Positions 1-8,521 of a stretch of DNA of 21,509 bases are shown here, piece after piece (position 1 is the stretch's first letter; every line of letters starts with the position of its first letter). The DNA is from Acetobacteraceae bacterium. Lineage in GTDB: Bacteria; Pseudomonadota; Alphaproteobacteria; Acetobacterales; Acetobacteraceae. Position numbers and translations under genes: made by a program. Under the pieces are notes generated by a model. It saw only the letters and a list, made by a program, of their open reading frames with translations. It was not told the DNA's origin and searched no databases. Where the stretch lies: the NCBI GenBank assembly GCA_947478535.1, contig CANJXD010000028.1:1-21509 (forward strand), in the 5' to 3' direction.

Positions 1-705
1 AGGCCGCTTGCCCAATTGCGCCCGCAGCCGGTCCAGCGCCGCCGGATCGGCCGGCAGCGGCGCAGCGGCGGCCTTCAGGTCCCCCCAGCATTGCGCCTCC
101 GCACCCAACGCGGCGAGTCGCTCCGCATCTCCGGCCGAGCGCGCCAGCACCAGGCGGAAGCCGCCCAGGATCTCCCGCGCCAACGCGGGCGCGCGGCGCC
201 AGCGGGTGAAGGACCGCGCGCTCATCCGCGCATTGACCAGGGCCATCGGCAGGCCGCGCGCCTGCGCCGCCGCCAGCAGGTTCGGCCACAATTCGCTTTC
301 CGCGAAGGCGCCGGCATCCGGGCGCCAGCCATCCAGGAACCGCGCGCCCCAGCCCGGCACATCCAGCGGCAGGAAGCGGTGGGAGACGCGGCGCGTCAGC
401 ACCGGCGGCAGGCGCTGGGCCAGCAATTCGGCGGAGGTCACGGTGCCGGTGGTGAACAGCACATGCAGCGCCGGATCCCGCGCCACCATCGCTTCCAGCA
501 CCGGCAGGGCGGACAGGGTTTCCCCCACGCTCGCCGCATGCAGCCAGAACAGCCGGCCTGGCTGGCGATCCGCGCCAAAGCCCCGGCGCTCCCCCAGCCG
601 TGCGGCGATTTCCTTGCCGATGCGGACACGGCGATGGAAATGCAGTGGCAGGAACGGCGCGAGCAGCCGTGCCCCCACCCGCCAGGCGAGGCCCGCGAGG
701 CTCAT
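1..705 (-). CDS. waaA: 3-deoxy-D-manno-octulosonic acid transferase WaaA (Kdo transferase), 5' part only
   Basis: Transfers Kdo from CMP-Kdo to lipid IVA at the inner membrane, joining lipid A to the LPS core. The 235 visible codons start at the ATG at 705 and run off the left edge, so roughly half of a normal ~420-residue protein is present. Reading the minus strand gives a short N-terminal hydrophobic segment, then the family signatures LFWLHAASVGE, FTTGTVTSAELLA, FLPLDVPGW and ESELWPNLL, which are characteristic of the GT-B Kdo transferase N-terminal domain. The start overlaps the stop of the DUF374 acyltransferase gene (ATGA at 702-705), so the two are translationally coupled and belong to one lipid A/Kdo operon. 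The assignment is clear; the C-terminal catalytic half is not visible. Confidence 0.93.
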   Translation of the reverse strand, partial: MSLAGLAWRVGARLLAPFLPLHFHRRVRIGKEIAARLGERRGFGADRQPGRLFWLHAASVGETLSALPVLEAMVARDPALHVLFTTGTVTSAELLAQRLPPVLTRRVSHRFLPLDVPGWGARFLDGWRPDAGAFAESELWPNLLAAAQARGLPMALVNARMSARSFTRWRRAPALAREILGGFRLVLARSAGDAERLAALGAEAQCWGDLKAAAAPLPADPAALDRLRAQLGKRP

Positions 706-1427
706 CGGCCCGGCCCCACCAGGGAAGGCTGACGAGGCGGCTCCGCCGGGAGGCCACAGGCGGCGTCGGCGGCAGCGCAAGCCTCATCCAAGGCGTGCTC
801 GATGATCGGCAGGGATGTCTCCGCCGCGTCCCGCGCCACCAGGATCGGGTCACCGCAGGCCAGCACGCCGCGGCCGAAAGGCAGGGGAAACATCATCTGG
901 TCCCAGGACCCGAAGCGCCGATGCGCCGTGCTCGCCGCGCCCACCGGCACCACCGCCGCGCCGGACAGCGCCGCCAATTGGCCGACCCCCGGTGCCGCCC
1001 GCCGCCGCGGCCCGCGCGGGCCATCCGGCGTGATCAGCACCGGATCGCCGCCGCGCAGGACCTTCGCCAGCCCGACCAGCGCCATCGCCCCGCCGCGACG
1101 GGAGGAGCCATAGATCATCGAGACGCCGAAGCGTTCGACCGCTGCGCCGATGAAGCGCCCATCGCGATGCTGGCTGACCAGCACCCGCGGCCGCAGCGCC
1201 GCCACCTTCGGCTCCACCGCCGCCGCAAGGGCGAAAAGCGGCGGGATCAGCGGCAGGCGTTCATGCCAGAAGGCGATGATGACGGGCCTCCCCGCCCGGA
1301 CCAGGTCGAGGGCGGGCTCAGCGCCGATCAGGCGCCAGCGGGTGGTGCGGATGACCAGCGAGAGGTAGCGCCCGACCAGCCCCGCCAACGCCGCCTGGGT
1401 GACGGGGTGGCGGATCAGCCAGCGCAT
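702..1427 (-). CDS. DUF374 lysophospholipid acyltransferase family protein
   Basis: A 241-residue member of the DUF374 branch of the lysophospholipid acyltransferase superfamily, which commonly sits beside waaA in alphaproteobacteria. Visible signatures are FWHERL near residue 55 (the acyltransferase His), VSQHRDGRFIG, the YGSSRRGGA block and ITPDGPRGPRR, followed by a Val/Pro-rich segment typical of the family. I chose the ATG at 1427 because GAGG lies six bases upstream; an in-frame GTG at 1475 would add 16 residues but has no Shine-Dalgarno sequence. The stop overlaps the waaA start by four bases. Family membership and context suggest acylation of a lipid A or Kdo-lipid A intermediate, but the substrate cannot be read from the sequence. 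Confidence 0.88.
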   Translation of the reverse strand: MRWLIRHPVTQAALAGLVGRYLSLVIRTTRWRLIGAEPALDLVRAGRPVIIAFWHERLPLIPPLFALAAAVEPKVAALRPRVLVSQHRDGRFIGAAVERFGVSMIYGSSRRGGAMALVGLAKVLRGGDPVLITPDGPRGPRRRAAPGVGQLAALSGAAVVPVGAASTAHRRFGSWDQMMFPLPFGRGVLACGDPILVARDAAETSLPIIEHALDEACAAADAACGLPAEPPRQPSLVGPGR

Positions 1428-1523
1428 GAAGCGCCTCGTCGCAGGCCCGGAATGGGGCACGCCATGCAAAAACACCTAGCATGGTGCGGTGGGGCAAGGA
1501 AATTGCGCGGGGGTTGGGGGTAT

Positions 1524-2570
1524 TTAGGCCAGCCCCACCAGCGAGGCCCGGAACCGCGCCGCGCAGGCCGCCCAGGAGAATGCCGCCGCCCTCGCGCGGC
1601 AGGCCTCCGGCGTCGCCCCCAGCGCGGCGAGGCAGGCCGCGCGAAGGTCCTCCGCCACTGCGCCGACACCATGGCCCGCAATCACCTCCCGCGGCCCAGG
1701 CACCGGATAGGCCGCGACCGGCGTCCCGCAGGCCAAGGCTTCCAGCACCACCAGCCCGAAGGTATCGGTGCGGGAGGGAAAGACCATGACATCCGCCGCG
1801 CCATAGGCCCGGGCCAGGGATGCGCCCCCCAGCCATCCCGCGAAATGCGCCGCCGGAAACCGTTTCTGCAACGCCGTCCGCGCCGGGCCATCGCCCACCA
1901 CCACCTTGCTGCCCGGCAGGTCGAGGCCGAGGAAGGCGTCCAGCTTCTTTTCCACCGCCACCCGCCCGGCTGCCAGGAAGATGGGCCGCGGCAGGGATTC
2001 CCAGGGCTGCGCCTCGCCCAGGCCCGGCGCGAAGGCCGCCAGGTCGACCCCGCGCGACCAGGGCTGGACACCGGCAAAGCCCCGCGCCGCCAGTTCCTCC
2101 GCCAGCGCCGGCGTGGTGCAGAGCGTCGCCGCCGCCGGGGCGTGGAACCGCCGCAGCAAGGCCCAGGACCAGTCCCGCGGAATGCCGGCCCGGGCATGCA
2201 GGTAGTCCGGGAACCGCGTGTGGAAGGAGGAGGTGAAGCGCCAGCCTCGCCGCCGGCAGAGCGCGCGCATCGCCCAGCCCAGCGGCCCCTCGGTCGCGAC
2301 ATGGACCGATTCCGGCGCCGCCTCATCCACCAGTTGCCGCAGCCGCGCCGAGGACACCAACGCCAGCGGAATCTCGCGGTAGCCCGGCATGGGGAAGGTG
2401 CGGAACCGATCCGGCCCGATCACCGTCACCTGATCGCCGCGCGCCACCAATTCGTGCCGCACCGCGTCCAGGGTGCGGACCACGCCATTCACCTGCGGCT
2501 GCCAGGCGTCGGAGACGATCAGGATGCGGCGCGCAGCGGGGCCTTCCGCCCAAGGCAGGCGGTCCACCAC
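1524..2570 (-). CDS. GT4-family glycosyltransferase (GT-B fold)
   Basis: A 348-residue retaining glycosyltransferase of the GT4 family. The N-terminal Rossmann domain begins with ILIVSDAWQPQVNGVVRTL, the usual acceptor-side glycine-containing motif of mannosyl/sulfoquinovosyl-type enzymes, and continues with HVATEGPLG and FTSSFHTRFPDYL. The C-terminal domain carries SRGVDLAAF, FLAAGRVAVEKKL, VVGDGPAR and FPSRTDTFGLVVLEALACG, the E-x7-E nucleotide-sugar site. The start is a GTG one base after the LpxH-like stop, with a second GTG directly behind it; the upstream gene probably supplies ribosomes. Closest family names are GDP-mannose-dependent alpha-mannosyltransferases and diglucosyl/sulfoquinovosyl diacylglycerol synthases. 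Its place in a lipid A/Kdo operon suggests a glycolipid or LPS-core acceptor (inference). Confidence 0.9.
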   Translation of the reverse strand: MVDRLPWAEGPAARRILIVSDAWQPQVNGVVRTLDAVRHELVARGDQVTVIGPDRFRTFPMPGYREIPLALVSSARLRQLVDEAAPESVHVATEGPLGWAMRALCRRRGWRFTSSFHTRFPDYLHARAGIPRDWSWALLRRFHAPAAATLCTTPALAEELAARGFAGVQPWSRGVDLAAFAPGLGEAQPWESLPRPIFLAAGRVAVEKKLDAFLGLDLPGSKVVVGDGPARTALQKRFPAAHFAGWLGGASLARAYGAADVMVFPSRTDTFGLVVLEALACGTPVAAYPVPGPREVIAGHGVGAVAEDLRAACLAALGATPEACRARAAAFSWAACAARFRASLVGLA

Positions 2571-2571
2571 C

Positions 2572-3414
2572 TCAGGCGGGCTCCCGCTCCGGCACCGATA
2601 CCGGCTCCGACACCGATACCGGCTCCGACACCGGCACCGGCGCGCGGAAGAAGCTCAACCGGTTCTCCCGCGCCCAGTCCACCAGTTCGAAACGCCCATC
2701 CGCATGCTCGACCAGCGCCGTGCAGCTTTCCACCCAATCGCCGTCATTCATGTAGAGGATGCCCTGCACATCCCGCATCTCCGCGTGGTGGATATGGCCG
2801 CAGACCACGCCATCCAGCCCGCGGCGCCGGGCTTCCTGCGCCAGCGCGACCTCGAAGCGGTCGATCGCCTTCACCGCGCCCTTTACCTGCCGCTTCAGCC
2901 ATTGCGACAGCGACCAATAGGGATAGCCGAGCCGCCTTCGCGCCGCGTTGAACCAGCGGTTCACCGCCAGCGCGAAGTCATAGGCCTGGTCCCCCAGCAG
3001 AGCGATGAAGCGGGCGTAGCGCACCACGCTGTCGAATTCATCGCCATGGATCACCAGCAGCCGGCGCCCATCAGCCGTGCGGTGGATGGCTTCCTTCGCC
3101 AGGCGGATGCCGGCGAATTCCAGGCCCAGCCAGTCCCGCAGCATCTCGTCATGGTTGCCGGGAATCCAGGTAACCTCGGTCCCCCCGCGCGCCAGTGAGA
3201 GGATGAGGCGGATCACCTCGTCATGGTCGGCGTCCCAGTACCAGGATTTGCGCAGCCGCCAGCCATCGACGATGTCGCCCACCAGGTACAGCCGCTCGCA
3301 GTCCATGCGGGCCAGGAACTGGGCGAGGAAATCCGCGCGGCAGCCCCGCGTGCCGAGGTGGAAATCAGACAGGAACACCGTCCGGTAGCGCCGCTTCGTT
3401 CCCGAATCCTGCAT
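2572..3414 (-). CDS. LpxH-like UDP-2,3-diacylglucosamine diphosphatase / calcineurin-type metallophosphoesterase
   Basis: A 280-residue metallophosphoesterase of the YbbF/LpxH group, expected to cleave UDP-diacylglucosamine to lipid X on the cytoplasmic face of the inner membrane. The di-metal ligands are all visible: SDFHLG near residue 17, GDIVDGW, WIPGNHDE, VIHGDEFD and CGHIHHAE. The third block reads GNHDE rather than the GNRD of E. coli LpxH, so this belongs to the LpxH-like branch and its substrate is less certain. The ATG at 3414 is preceded by GAGGGG at good spacing; an ATG at 3435 is possible but worse placed. The last 30 residues form a Val-Ser-Glu-Pro repeat encoded by an 18-bp tandem repeat. 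It is the first gene of the envelope operon. Confidence 0.86.
   Translation of the reverse strand: MQDSGTKRRYRTVFLSDFHLGTRGCRADFLAQFLARMDCERLYLVGDIVDGWRLRKSWYWDADHDEVIRLILSLARGGTEVTWIPGNHDEMLRDWLGLEFAGIRLAKEAIHRTADGRRLLVIHGDEFDSVVRYARFIALLGDQAYDFALAVNRWFNAARRRLGYPYWSLSQWLKRQVKGAVKAIDRFEVALAQEARRRGLDGVVCGHIHHAEMRDVQGILYMNDGDWVESCTALVEHADGRFELVDWARENRLSFFRAPVPVSEPVSVSEPVSVPEREPA
2585..2638. repeat. 18-bp tandem repeat, about three copies, in the 3' end of the LpxH-like gene
   Basis: On the plus strand the unit GGCTCCGACACCGATACC occurs at 2603-2620, with a near copy at 2621-2638 (GGCACC at its end) and a more diverged copy at 2585-2602. The period is a multiple of three, so each unit adds six residues (PVSEPVS-type) to the C-terminus of the phosphoesterase without changing frame. 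Copy number probably varies between strains by slipped-strand pairing. Confidence 0.85.
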
Positions 3415-3551
3415 GCCCTGCCCCTCGCTGTGCATGACGCGGCGGGCAGTCCCACCGCGCTTCGCGCGCGACGCGCCGACAAAGCCAGCGCTGCACGGGC
3501 GCGCTGTAACGCGGGCTGCGGTGGTGAAGCGTGAATCCTGCGTGAAACCGC

Positions 3552-3570
3552 CGTCCTGCCCCTCAGGACG
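3552..3570. other. Perfect 7-bp inverted repeat in the leader of the LpxH-like gene
   Basis: CGTCCTG (3552-3558) and CAGGACG (3564-3570) flank a five-base loop. It lies about 140 bases upstream of the phosphoesterase start, between the terminator of the solute-binding protein gene and the operon start, so it could be a protein-binding dyad or an RNA hairpin. No poly-U tract follows on the minus strand, so it is not an intrinsic terminator for that strand. Function unknown. The rest of 3436-3624 shows no recognisable gene; it must hold the promoter of the envelope operon, but no convincing -35/-10 pair is evident. Confidence 0.35.
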
Positions 3571-3624
3571 TCTTTGGTGCCGATACCGGCGGTCCTGATA
3601 CGGGCCGGCACATCGCCCACCACG

Positions 3625-3654
3625 AAAAAAGGGAGGCACCCTGCGGCGCCTCCC
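3625..3654 (-). terminator. Rho-independent terminator of the solute-binding protein gene
   Basis: Read on the minus strand, GGGAGGCGCC, a GCAG loop and GGTGCCTCCC form a 10-bp stem with a single G-U pair, followed immediately by six T residues. It lies 25 bases downstream of the TGA of the binding-protein gene (3680) and upstream of the LpxH-like gene on the same strand, so it separates the two transcription units. Confidence 0.92.
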
Positions 3655-3679
3655 CCTTGAGCACGAAGCCGGACCCGTT

Positions 3680-4714
3680 TCAGCCCTGCGCGGCAGGCAG
3701 GCGCAGCTGGTCCGCCGGTGGCAGGAATTGCGGCAGGTAGAACTCCTCCGCCGCCAGGGTGGCGGAGATGTTGAAGGCCGTGCGGATCGTCTCGATCGAG
3801 GCCTGCATGCGCGGCATGGGCAGGTTGCCGAAGCCGCCCGCCACCACTTCCGGCGTCCGGACGAATTCGAAATTCGCCGCCATCCGGTCCTTCTCCAGCG
3901 CCGCCGGCGCCGTCGCGTCACGCCGGATCAGCGCGGCGATCGCCGCATCCGGGTCGCGCAGCGCTTCCAGATGCCCGCGGATGATGGCGCGGATCACGCC
4001 GGTGACGATACGCGGATTGGCATCCGCATAGGCCTTGCGGACCTGCAGGCCGGTGGACAGCAGGGCCACGCCGAAATTCGAATAGCGCATCACCACGATA
4101 TCGGCGCGCGGCACGTTGAGCGCGAGCAGGCTGAACACGCCGGAGGTCTCGAACCCCGTGATGGCATCCGCATCGCCGCGCGCCAGCATCGGCTCCCGCA
4201 GCGGGGGGGTGACGGTCACCCAGTTGACCTTCGCGGCATCGATCCCGGTGGCGCGCGCGAAGGCCGGGAAGAACTGCCGCCCGCCATCGGTTTCCGGCGC
4301 CGCGACGCGCTTGCCTTCCAGGTCCTTCGGCGTGCGGATGCCGGTGCGCCGCAGCGTGATGGCGGAAAGCGGGCTGCCCTGAGCCAGCACGAAGGGGCAG
4401 ATCACGTCGGTGCCGGGCTGGGTCAGCCGCAGGCGGATGGTGGCGGAGATGTCGCCGACGCCGAATTCATGGGCCCCGGAGGCGATCTTCACCGGCACAT
4501 CGCCGGCGCCGAAGCCGCGGTCCATGGTGACGGCCAAGCCCTCGTCGCGGAAGTACCCCTTTTCCAGCGCCAGCAGATAGGGCGCCTGCGGCCCCTGGAA
4601 GGCCCAGTCCAGCGAAAAACGCACCGGCGTCAGCGCGGCCTGGCCCAGGGCGAGGTGCGGGGCGGCGAAAAGACCGCCAGTGGCGGCCAACAACGTGCGG
4701 CGCGTGCTTGTCAT
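3680..4714 (-). CDS. ABC transporter substrate-binding protein, NMT1/SsuA-like
   Basis: A 344-residue periplasmic solute-binding protein of the NMT1/THI5/SsuA type, which deliver sulfonates, pyrimidines, taurine or similar organic solutes to ABC importers. The N-terminus (TSTRRTLLAATGGLFAAP, ending at ALGQA) is a cleavable signal with a twin-arginine, Tat-like start. The mature part opens with VRFSLDWAFQGPQAPYLLALEKGYFRDEGL, where the Asp-Trp and the GYF(R)DEGL block are hallmarks of the family, followed by DLEGKRVAAPETDGG and a Gly-rich hinge. The ATG at 4714 has AGAAGG eight bases upstream; the open frame extends further but without family similarity. No permease or ATPase gene is adjacent, so it is a solo receptor here. 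Substrate cannot be assigned. Confidence 0.9.
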   Translation of the reverse strand: MTSTRRTLLAATGGLFAAPHLALGQAALTPVRFSLDWAFQGPQAPYLLALEKGYFRDEGLAVTMDRGFGAGDVPVKIASGAHEFGVGDISATIRLRLTQPGTDVICPFVLAQGSPLSAITLRRTGIRTPKDLEGKRVAAPETDGGRQFFPAFARATGIDAAKVNWVTVTPPLREPMLARGDADAITGFETSGVFSLLALNVPRADIVVMRYSNFGVALLSTGLQVRKAYADANPRIVTGVIRAIIRGHLEALRDPDAAIAALIRRDATAPAALEKDRMAANFEFVRTPEVVAGGFGNLPMPRMQASIETIRTAFNISATLAAEEFYLPQFLPPADQLRLPAAQG

Positions 4715-4940
4715 GGGTCTGGCCTTCTCTGGCGCGCAACGGGCGCGACGATTCCTGCGCGCACCCAGATGCAACCGATGTGCCACCGTTGGCGTGAGGC
4801 GCCACAAGGGATCGTGCAGGGGGATCGTGCCAAGCGATGCCGATTCCACAGGCCGACCTTGCTCAAACCTCAGGCGGAATCGTCGGCATGGCCACCATCG
4901 CCGGTGGCCCGCGGGTTGCTCGGCCCGGCGCGTGGTCCCG

Positions 4941-5383
4941 ACCCGTCAGAAAACCCTCCGCCGCTTCTGGTTTCCCGTGATGCCGGAAGCCTCCCTCCCC
5001 GCCGGCACGCCGGTGCCGTTCCGGCTGCTCGGCCGGCGAACGCACGGTTCGCCTCATCGAGCGCCGCTGGTTCCTGCCCTTACGTGCGTGCCAGACGGAT
5101 CGACTACCCCACCGGCCTCACGCAGGTGCTGGTCACCGCCGCGACGCCGATCGACGATGGCCGCAACCAGATCTGCCAATGGGTCTATCGCAACGACACC
5201 GAGGCCGATTCCCGCGCGGTGACGCACGAGGACCGGCACTTTCTGGAAAGCACGACCTAGGACGTGCCGCTGACGATGGCGGAGGCGTCGCATATGCCCT
5301 CCGACAAGCCCGGCATCGAGATGCGCCGCCGCCTGCTCGCCGAGCATGGCGAGGCGGAGACAAGGCTGCCGCCGGAGGAATGA
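4941..5383 (+). pseudogene. Decayed Rieske-type aromatic ring-hydroxylating oxygenase alpha subunit
   Basis: Two pieces of one protein family are visible in different frames. The first (about 4947-5035) reads TLRRFWFPVMPEASLPAGTP then VPFRLLG, the usual opening of Rieske oxygenase alpha subunits just before the iron-sulfur domain. The second, in another frame (about 5085-5383), reads RIDYPTGLTQVLVTAATPID, DDGRNQICQWVYRNDTEAD and ESTT, then an in-frame TAG at 5258-5260, then DVPLTMAEASHMPSDKPG and a normal TGA at 5381. These match the C-terminal end of the family. The Rieske CxH/CxxH cluster and the mononuclear iron ligands are missing, so about 250 residues have been lost, and there is a frame change plus a nonsense codon. 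It cannot encode an active enzyme. The 4715-4940 stretch before it holds no gene I can recognise. Confidence 0.8.
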
Positions 5384-5404
5384 CCCCCGGCGGCGTCGCC
5401 AGCC

Positions 5405-6640
5405 CTACAGCGCGCCGCCCTTGCGCCCGGCCATCGCGCCGAGCCGCAGCCGCAGCGCGTTCAGCTTGATGAATCCCTGGGCGTCGAACTGGTCATAGGC
5501 GCCCTGGTCGTCCTCGAAGGTCACGTGCTTCATCGAGTAGAGGCTGTGCGGGGATTTGCGGCCGCTGACGATGGTGTTGCCCTTGTAGAGCTTCAACCGA
5601 ACCGTGCCCGTCACGCTGGCCTGGCTCTCATCGATCAGCGCCTGGAGCATGCGGCGCTCCGGGCTGAACCAGAAGCCGTTATAGACAATCTCCGCATAGC
5701 GCGGCATCAGGCTGTCCTTGAGGTGGCAGGCCTCGCGGTCCAGCGTGATCGACTCCATCGCGCGGTGCGCGACATGCAGGATCGTCCCGCCCGGGGTCTC
5801 GTAGCAGCCGCGGGACTTCATGCCGACGAAGCGGTTCTCCACCAGGTCGAGCCGGCCGATGCCGTTCTCCTTGCCCAGCGCGTTCAGCTTGGTCAGCAGC
5901 GTGGCCGGGGACAGCCGCTCGCCATTGATGCCGACCGCGTCGCCGCGCTCGAACTCGATGGTGATTTCCGTCACCTTGTCCGGCGCATCGGTCGGGCTGA
6001 TCGTGCGCTGCCACACCATCTCGTCCGCCGCATCCCAGGGCTCCTCGAGGATCTTGCCCTCGCTGGAGGAATGCAGAAGGTTGGCATCGACGGAAAAGGG
6101 CGCCTCGCCGCGCTTGTCCTTGGCGATGGGGATCTGGTGCTGCTCGGCGAAGGCGATCAGCGCGGTGCGGCTGGTCAGGTCCCATTCGCGCCAGGGGGCG
6201 ATGATCTTGATGTCCGGCTTCAGCGCGTAGTAGCCGATCTCGAAGCGGACCTGGTCATTGCCCTTGCCCGTCGCGCCATGCGCCACGGCATCGGCGCCGA
6301 CCATCTCCGCGATCTCGATCTGGCGCTGCGCGATCAGCGGCCGCGCGATCGACGTGCCGAGGAGATACATCCCCTCATACAGCGCATTCGCCCGGAACAT
6401 CGGGAAGACGAAGTCCTTCACGAAGGTCTCGCGCAGGTCGTCGATAAAGATGTTTTCGGGCTTGATGCCGAGCAGCAGGGCCTTGTCCCGCGCCGGGCCA
6501 AGCTCCTCGCCCTGGCCGAGATCGGCGGTGAAGGTCACCACCTCGCACTGATAGGTGGTCTGCAACCACTTCAGGATCACGCTGGTGTCGAGCCCGCCGG
6601 AATAGGCGAGCACGACCTTCTTCACGTCCTTGACGCGCAT
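5405..6640 (-). CDS. argG: Argininosuccinate synthase
   Basis: Joins citrulline and aspartate with ATP to give argininosuccinate, the penultimate step of arginine synthesis, in the cytoplasm. The 411-residue protein has the full family length. The PP-loop ATP-binding motif [13 protein letters not shown] is near residue 12, followed by [23 protein letters not shown] (citrulline/aspartate site) and [10 protein letters not shown], then [15 protein letters not shown] and the C-terminal [10 protein letters not shown] block. The ATG at 6638-6640 has AGGGG upstream and gives the usual start [16 protein letters not shown]. It is transcribed divergently from the hydrolase at 6823 and has no arginine-gene neighbour in the window, so it appears to be a single-gene unit. 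No terminator is obvious after the stop. Confidence 0.97.
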   Translation of the reverse strand: MRVKDVKKVVLAYSGGLDTSVILKWLQTTYQCEVVTFTADLGQGEELGPARDKALLLGIKPENIFIDDLRETFVKDFVFPMFRANALYEGMYLLGTSIARPLIAQRQIEIAEMVGADAVAHGATGKGNDQVRFEIGYYALKPDIKIIAPWREWDLTSRTALIAFAEQHQIPIAKDKRGEAPFSVDANLLHSSSEGKILEEPWDAADEMVWQRTISPTDAPDKVTEITIEFERGDAVGINGERLSPATLLTKLNALGKENGIGRLDLVENRFVGMKSRGCYETPGGTILHVAHRAMESITLDREACHLKDSLMPRYAEIVYNGFWFSPERRMLQALIDESQASVTGTVRLKLYKGNTIVSGRKSPHSLYSMKHVTFEDDQGAYDQFDAQGFIKLNALRLRLGAMAGRKGGAL

Positions 6641-6670
6641 CGGGGGTCCCCTGGTCGGCCGGCCCAGCCC

Positions 6671-6712
6671 CGAAAGGGGGCGCCCGGAAGGGGGCGGCCG
6701 GAAAGGTGGCGG
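6671..6712. repeat. Three degenerate 14-bp tandem units in the argG leader
   Basis: Plus-strand units are CGAAAGGGGGCGCC (6671-6684), CGGAAGGGGGCGGC (6685-6698) and CGGAAAGGTGGCGG (6699-6712). They lie 30-70 bases upstream of the argG start in the 182-bp divergent region shared with the hydrolase gene. On the argG transcript they would be C- and pyrimidine-rich. They may be regulatory or merely a slippage product; no function can be assigned. Confidence 0.6.
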
Positions 6713-6822
6713 AAGATGCCGCCAGTGGGGGCCGGCGGCAAGGGCGGGGGAACGCTTGCCCCGCATGGCAGGGATCGCGCAGGTTGCGCCGATGACACTT
6801 CGACCTGGCCCGACCTGAAATA

Positions 6823-7860
6823 ATGCCGAACGTCCTGACCCTTCTGTTGGCCATCCTCGCCCTCGCCGGCCCGGCTTTCGGCCAGGCGCCGGCCCCGCCG
6901 CCCCTGCTCGATATCGCCGCCATCCCCGGCATCGGCACCCCGGGGCGGGAGGCGGCCACGCGGCTGCTGCTGGCCAACCTGCCGCGCGCCTTCGCCATAG
7001 GCCCCGGCGGGGCCTGGGCGTCACGGTCCGGCAATGCGGCGCCGGAGGCGGTGGCCCAGGCGGCGCTGGAGGCCTGCCAGGAACGCAGCACCGGCCATGC
7101 GCCCTGCCAGCTCTGGCTGCGAGACCTGGAGATTGCCTGGCCAGGCCGTTTGTGGTCCCCCACCCCGGCGCCTTCCACGATGGGGCTGCGGGAGCCGCTG
7201 CGCGATACCGTGCCGGACCCGCGGTTTCTCTGGTGGGGGCCGGCGCAGGCGCGGGGCGTGGTGCTGTTCGGCCATGGCCGGAATAGCAGCGGCGCCGACA
7301 GCCGCGGCCAGCAGCCGCAGGTGTGGCTGCGGCATTTCAACAATGCCGGCTTCGATGTCTGGCGTTTCGACCGCGCCTATGCCGCGGATGCGACGCAGCG
7401 CGCCGCCGCCTGGATGCGCGCGGACCTCGCGGCGCTGCGGGGGCATGGCTACCGCGTGGTGATCGCCGCCGGGCAGTCCCGTGGCGGCTGGAACGCCTTG
7501 CAGGCGCTGGATACGCCGGGGCTGCTCGATGCCGCCATCGCCATCGCACCCGCCGCCCTGCCCAGCATGGATGAGGCTGGACAGGCCCGGCAGATGGCGA
7601 ACCTCCGCCAGATCATCGCCCAGGCCCGCAATGCCCGCGCGCGCCTGGCGGTGGCGAATTTTCGCGATGACCCCTTCAACGGCCTGCCGGATGAACGCGC
7701 CACGGCGCTGAGTGGCCTGCAAGGCCGGGTCGCGGCGATGCTGATGATCGACCGGCCGGAGGGCCTGGCCGGCCACGGCGCCGGTGCCAGCCGCGCCTTT
7801 GCCGACCGTTTCGGCCCCTGCCTGCTGCGTTTCGTGGAGGGCGCGGCACCCGCCTGTTGA
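6823..7860 (+). CDS. Secreted alpha/beta-hydrolase-fold protein
   Basis: A 345-residue protein with a clear signal peptide ([20 protein letters not shown], cleavage near AFGQA), so it acts in the periplasm or outside the cell. The hydrolase core contains [12 protein letters not shown] (oxyanion-hole region), a [18 protein letters not shown] nucleophile elbow with Ser in [16 protein letters not shown] after it, and a C-terminal HG in [10 protein letters not shown] that may provide the catalytic His. Cysteines near 84, 95 and 337-345 could form disulfides. The first 120 residues match no motif known to me. The substrate is unknown; esterase, lipase or dienelactone-hydrolase-like activity is possible. 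It ends four bases before the convergent stop of the DUF1028 gene. Confidence 0.8.
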   Translation: MPNVLTLLLAILALAGPAFGQAPAPPPLLDIAAIPGIGTPGREAATRLLLANLPRAFAIGPGGAWASRSGNAAPEAVAQAALEACQERSTGHAPCQLWLRDLEIAWPGRLWSPTPAPSTMGLREPLRDTVPDPRFLWWGPAQARGVVLFGHGRNSSGADSRGQQPQVWLRHFNNAGFDVWRFDRAYAADATQRAAAWMRADLAALRGHGYRVVIAAGQSRGGWNALQALDTPGLLDAAIAIAPAALPSMDEAGQARQMANLRQIIAQARNARARLAVANFRDDPFNGLPDERATALSGLQGRVAAMLMIDRPEGLAGHGAGASRAFADRFGPCLLRFVEGAAPAC

Positions 7861-7864
7861 CGGT

Positions 7865-8521
7865 CTACAACGCGATGGCGTTGTCGGGGTCCAGCACCCG
7901 GACGGCATAGGCATCGACCACCGGCGCGTATTCCTCCCAAAGCGCACGCAGCGCCGGGATAGGCTTCGCATGCCCGTCGGCGCGCAGATCGACCAGCGCG
8001 AAATCCTGCGCGCCGAACACCAGCAGGCTCGCGCTGCGGACCTCGCCATGCTCGCCGCCCGCGGCCTCCCCGGCTTCCAGCCCGCGCAGCAGGCGTTCGG
8101 CGAGCGGCAGGTCCGGATCAGCGGCGAAGGCGGCGGCCATCGCATCCGGCACCTTCGCGGAGGACAGGATATTGCCGATCGCCACCACATCCCGCCCATG
8201 CGCCGCGCCATGTTCGGGCTTCACCCGCGCGCCGTGGAAATGCGCCGTGCGCCCGGCCGCGTCGATCGCCGCCAATTGCCGCCACTGGTGGTCCGGCGTG
8301 GAGGCGACCAGCGCCGCCACCGTCTCCTCCGCCGTGCAGCCGGACCGCAGCAGCCCGATGCCGCGCGGGCCGAGCCGCGGGTCGGTGCGGTGCTGCGTCA
8401 GCACCGCGCCGACGCCCGGCGCCACCGCATGGACCCGGGCGCCCACGGCGAGGGAGGAGGTCGTCGCCGCGGCGCCAAACTGCCCGGTGCGGGCGCAGCG
8501 GCCGATCAGCGAGAAGGTCAT
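7865..8521 (-). CDS. DUF1028 family protein (putative Ntn-hydrolase fold)
   Basis: A 218-residue protein matching DUF1028. It begins MTFSLIGRCARTGQFGAAAT, includes GARVHAVAPGVGAVLTQ (the usual 'G-ar-v-p-ha-aGvGav-tQ' pattern), and continues with LLRSGCTAEETVAAL, NILSSAKVPDAMAAAF and VDLRADGH, all expected for the family. DUF1028 proteins are predicted Ntn hydrolases; a role in peptide or amide hydrolysis has been suggested but the biological substrate is not established. The C-terminal extension found in some members is absent. The ATG at 8521 overlaps the stop of the cytochrome P460-like gene (ATGA), so the two are translationally coupled and probably co-functional. Confidence 0.88.
   Translation of the reverse strand: MTFSLIGRCARTGQFGAAATTSSLAVGARVHAVAPGVGAVLTQHRTDPRLGPRGIGLLRSGCTAEETVAALVASTPDHQWRQLAAIDAAGRTAHFHGARVKPEHGAAHGRDVVAIGNILSSAKVPDAMAAAFAADPDLPLAERLLRGLEAGEAAGGEHGEVRSASLLVFGAQDFALVDLRADGHAKPIPALRALWEEYAPVVDAYAVRVLDPDNAIAL

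Noticed and set aside
3728..5260. A single 510-codon plus-strand gene
   Set aside because: Most of it is antisense to the solute-binding protein; only its last part (after about 5085) is meaningful, as the C-terminal end of the Rieske remnant.
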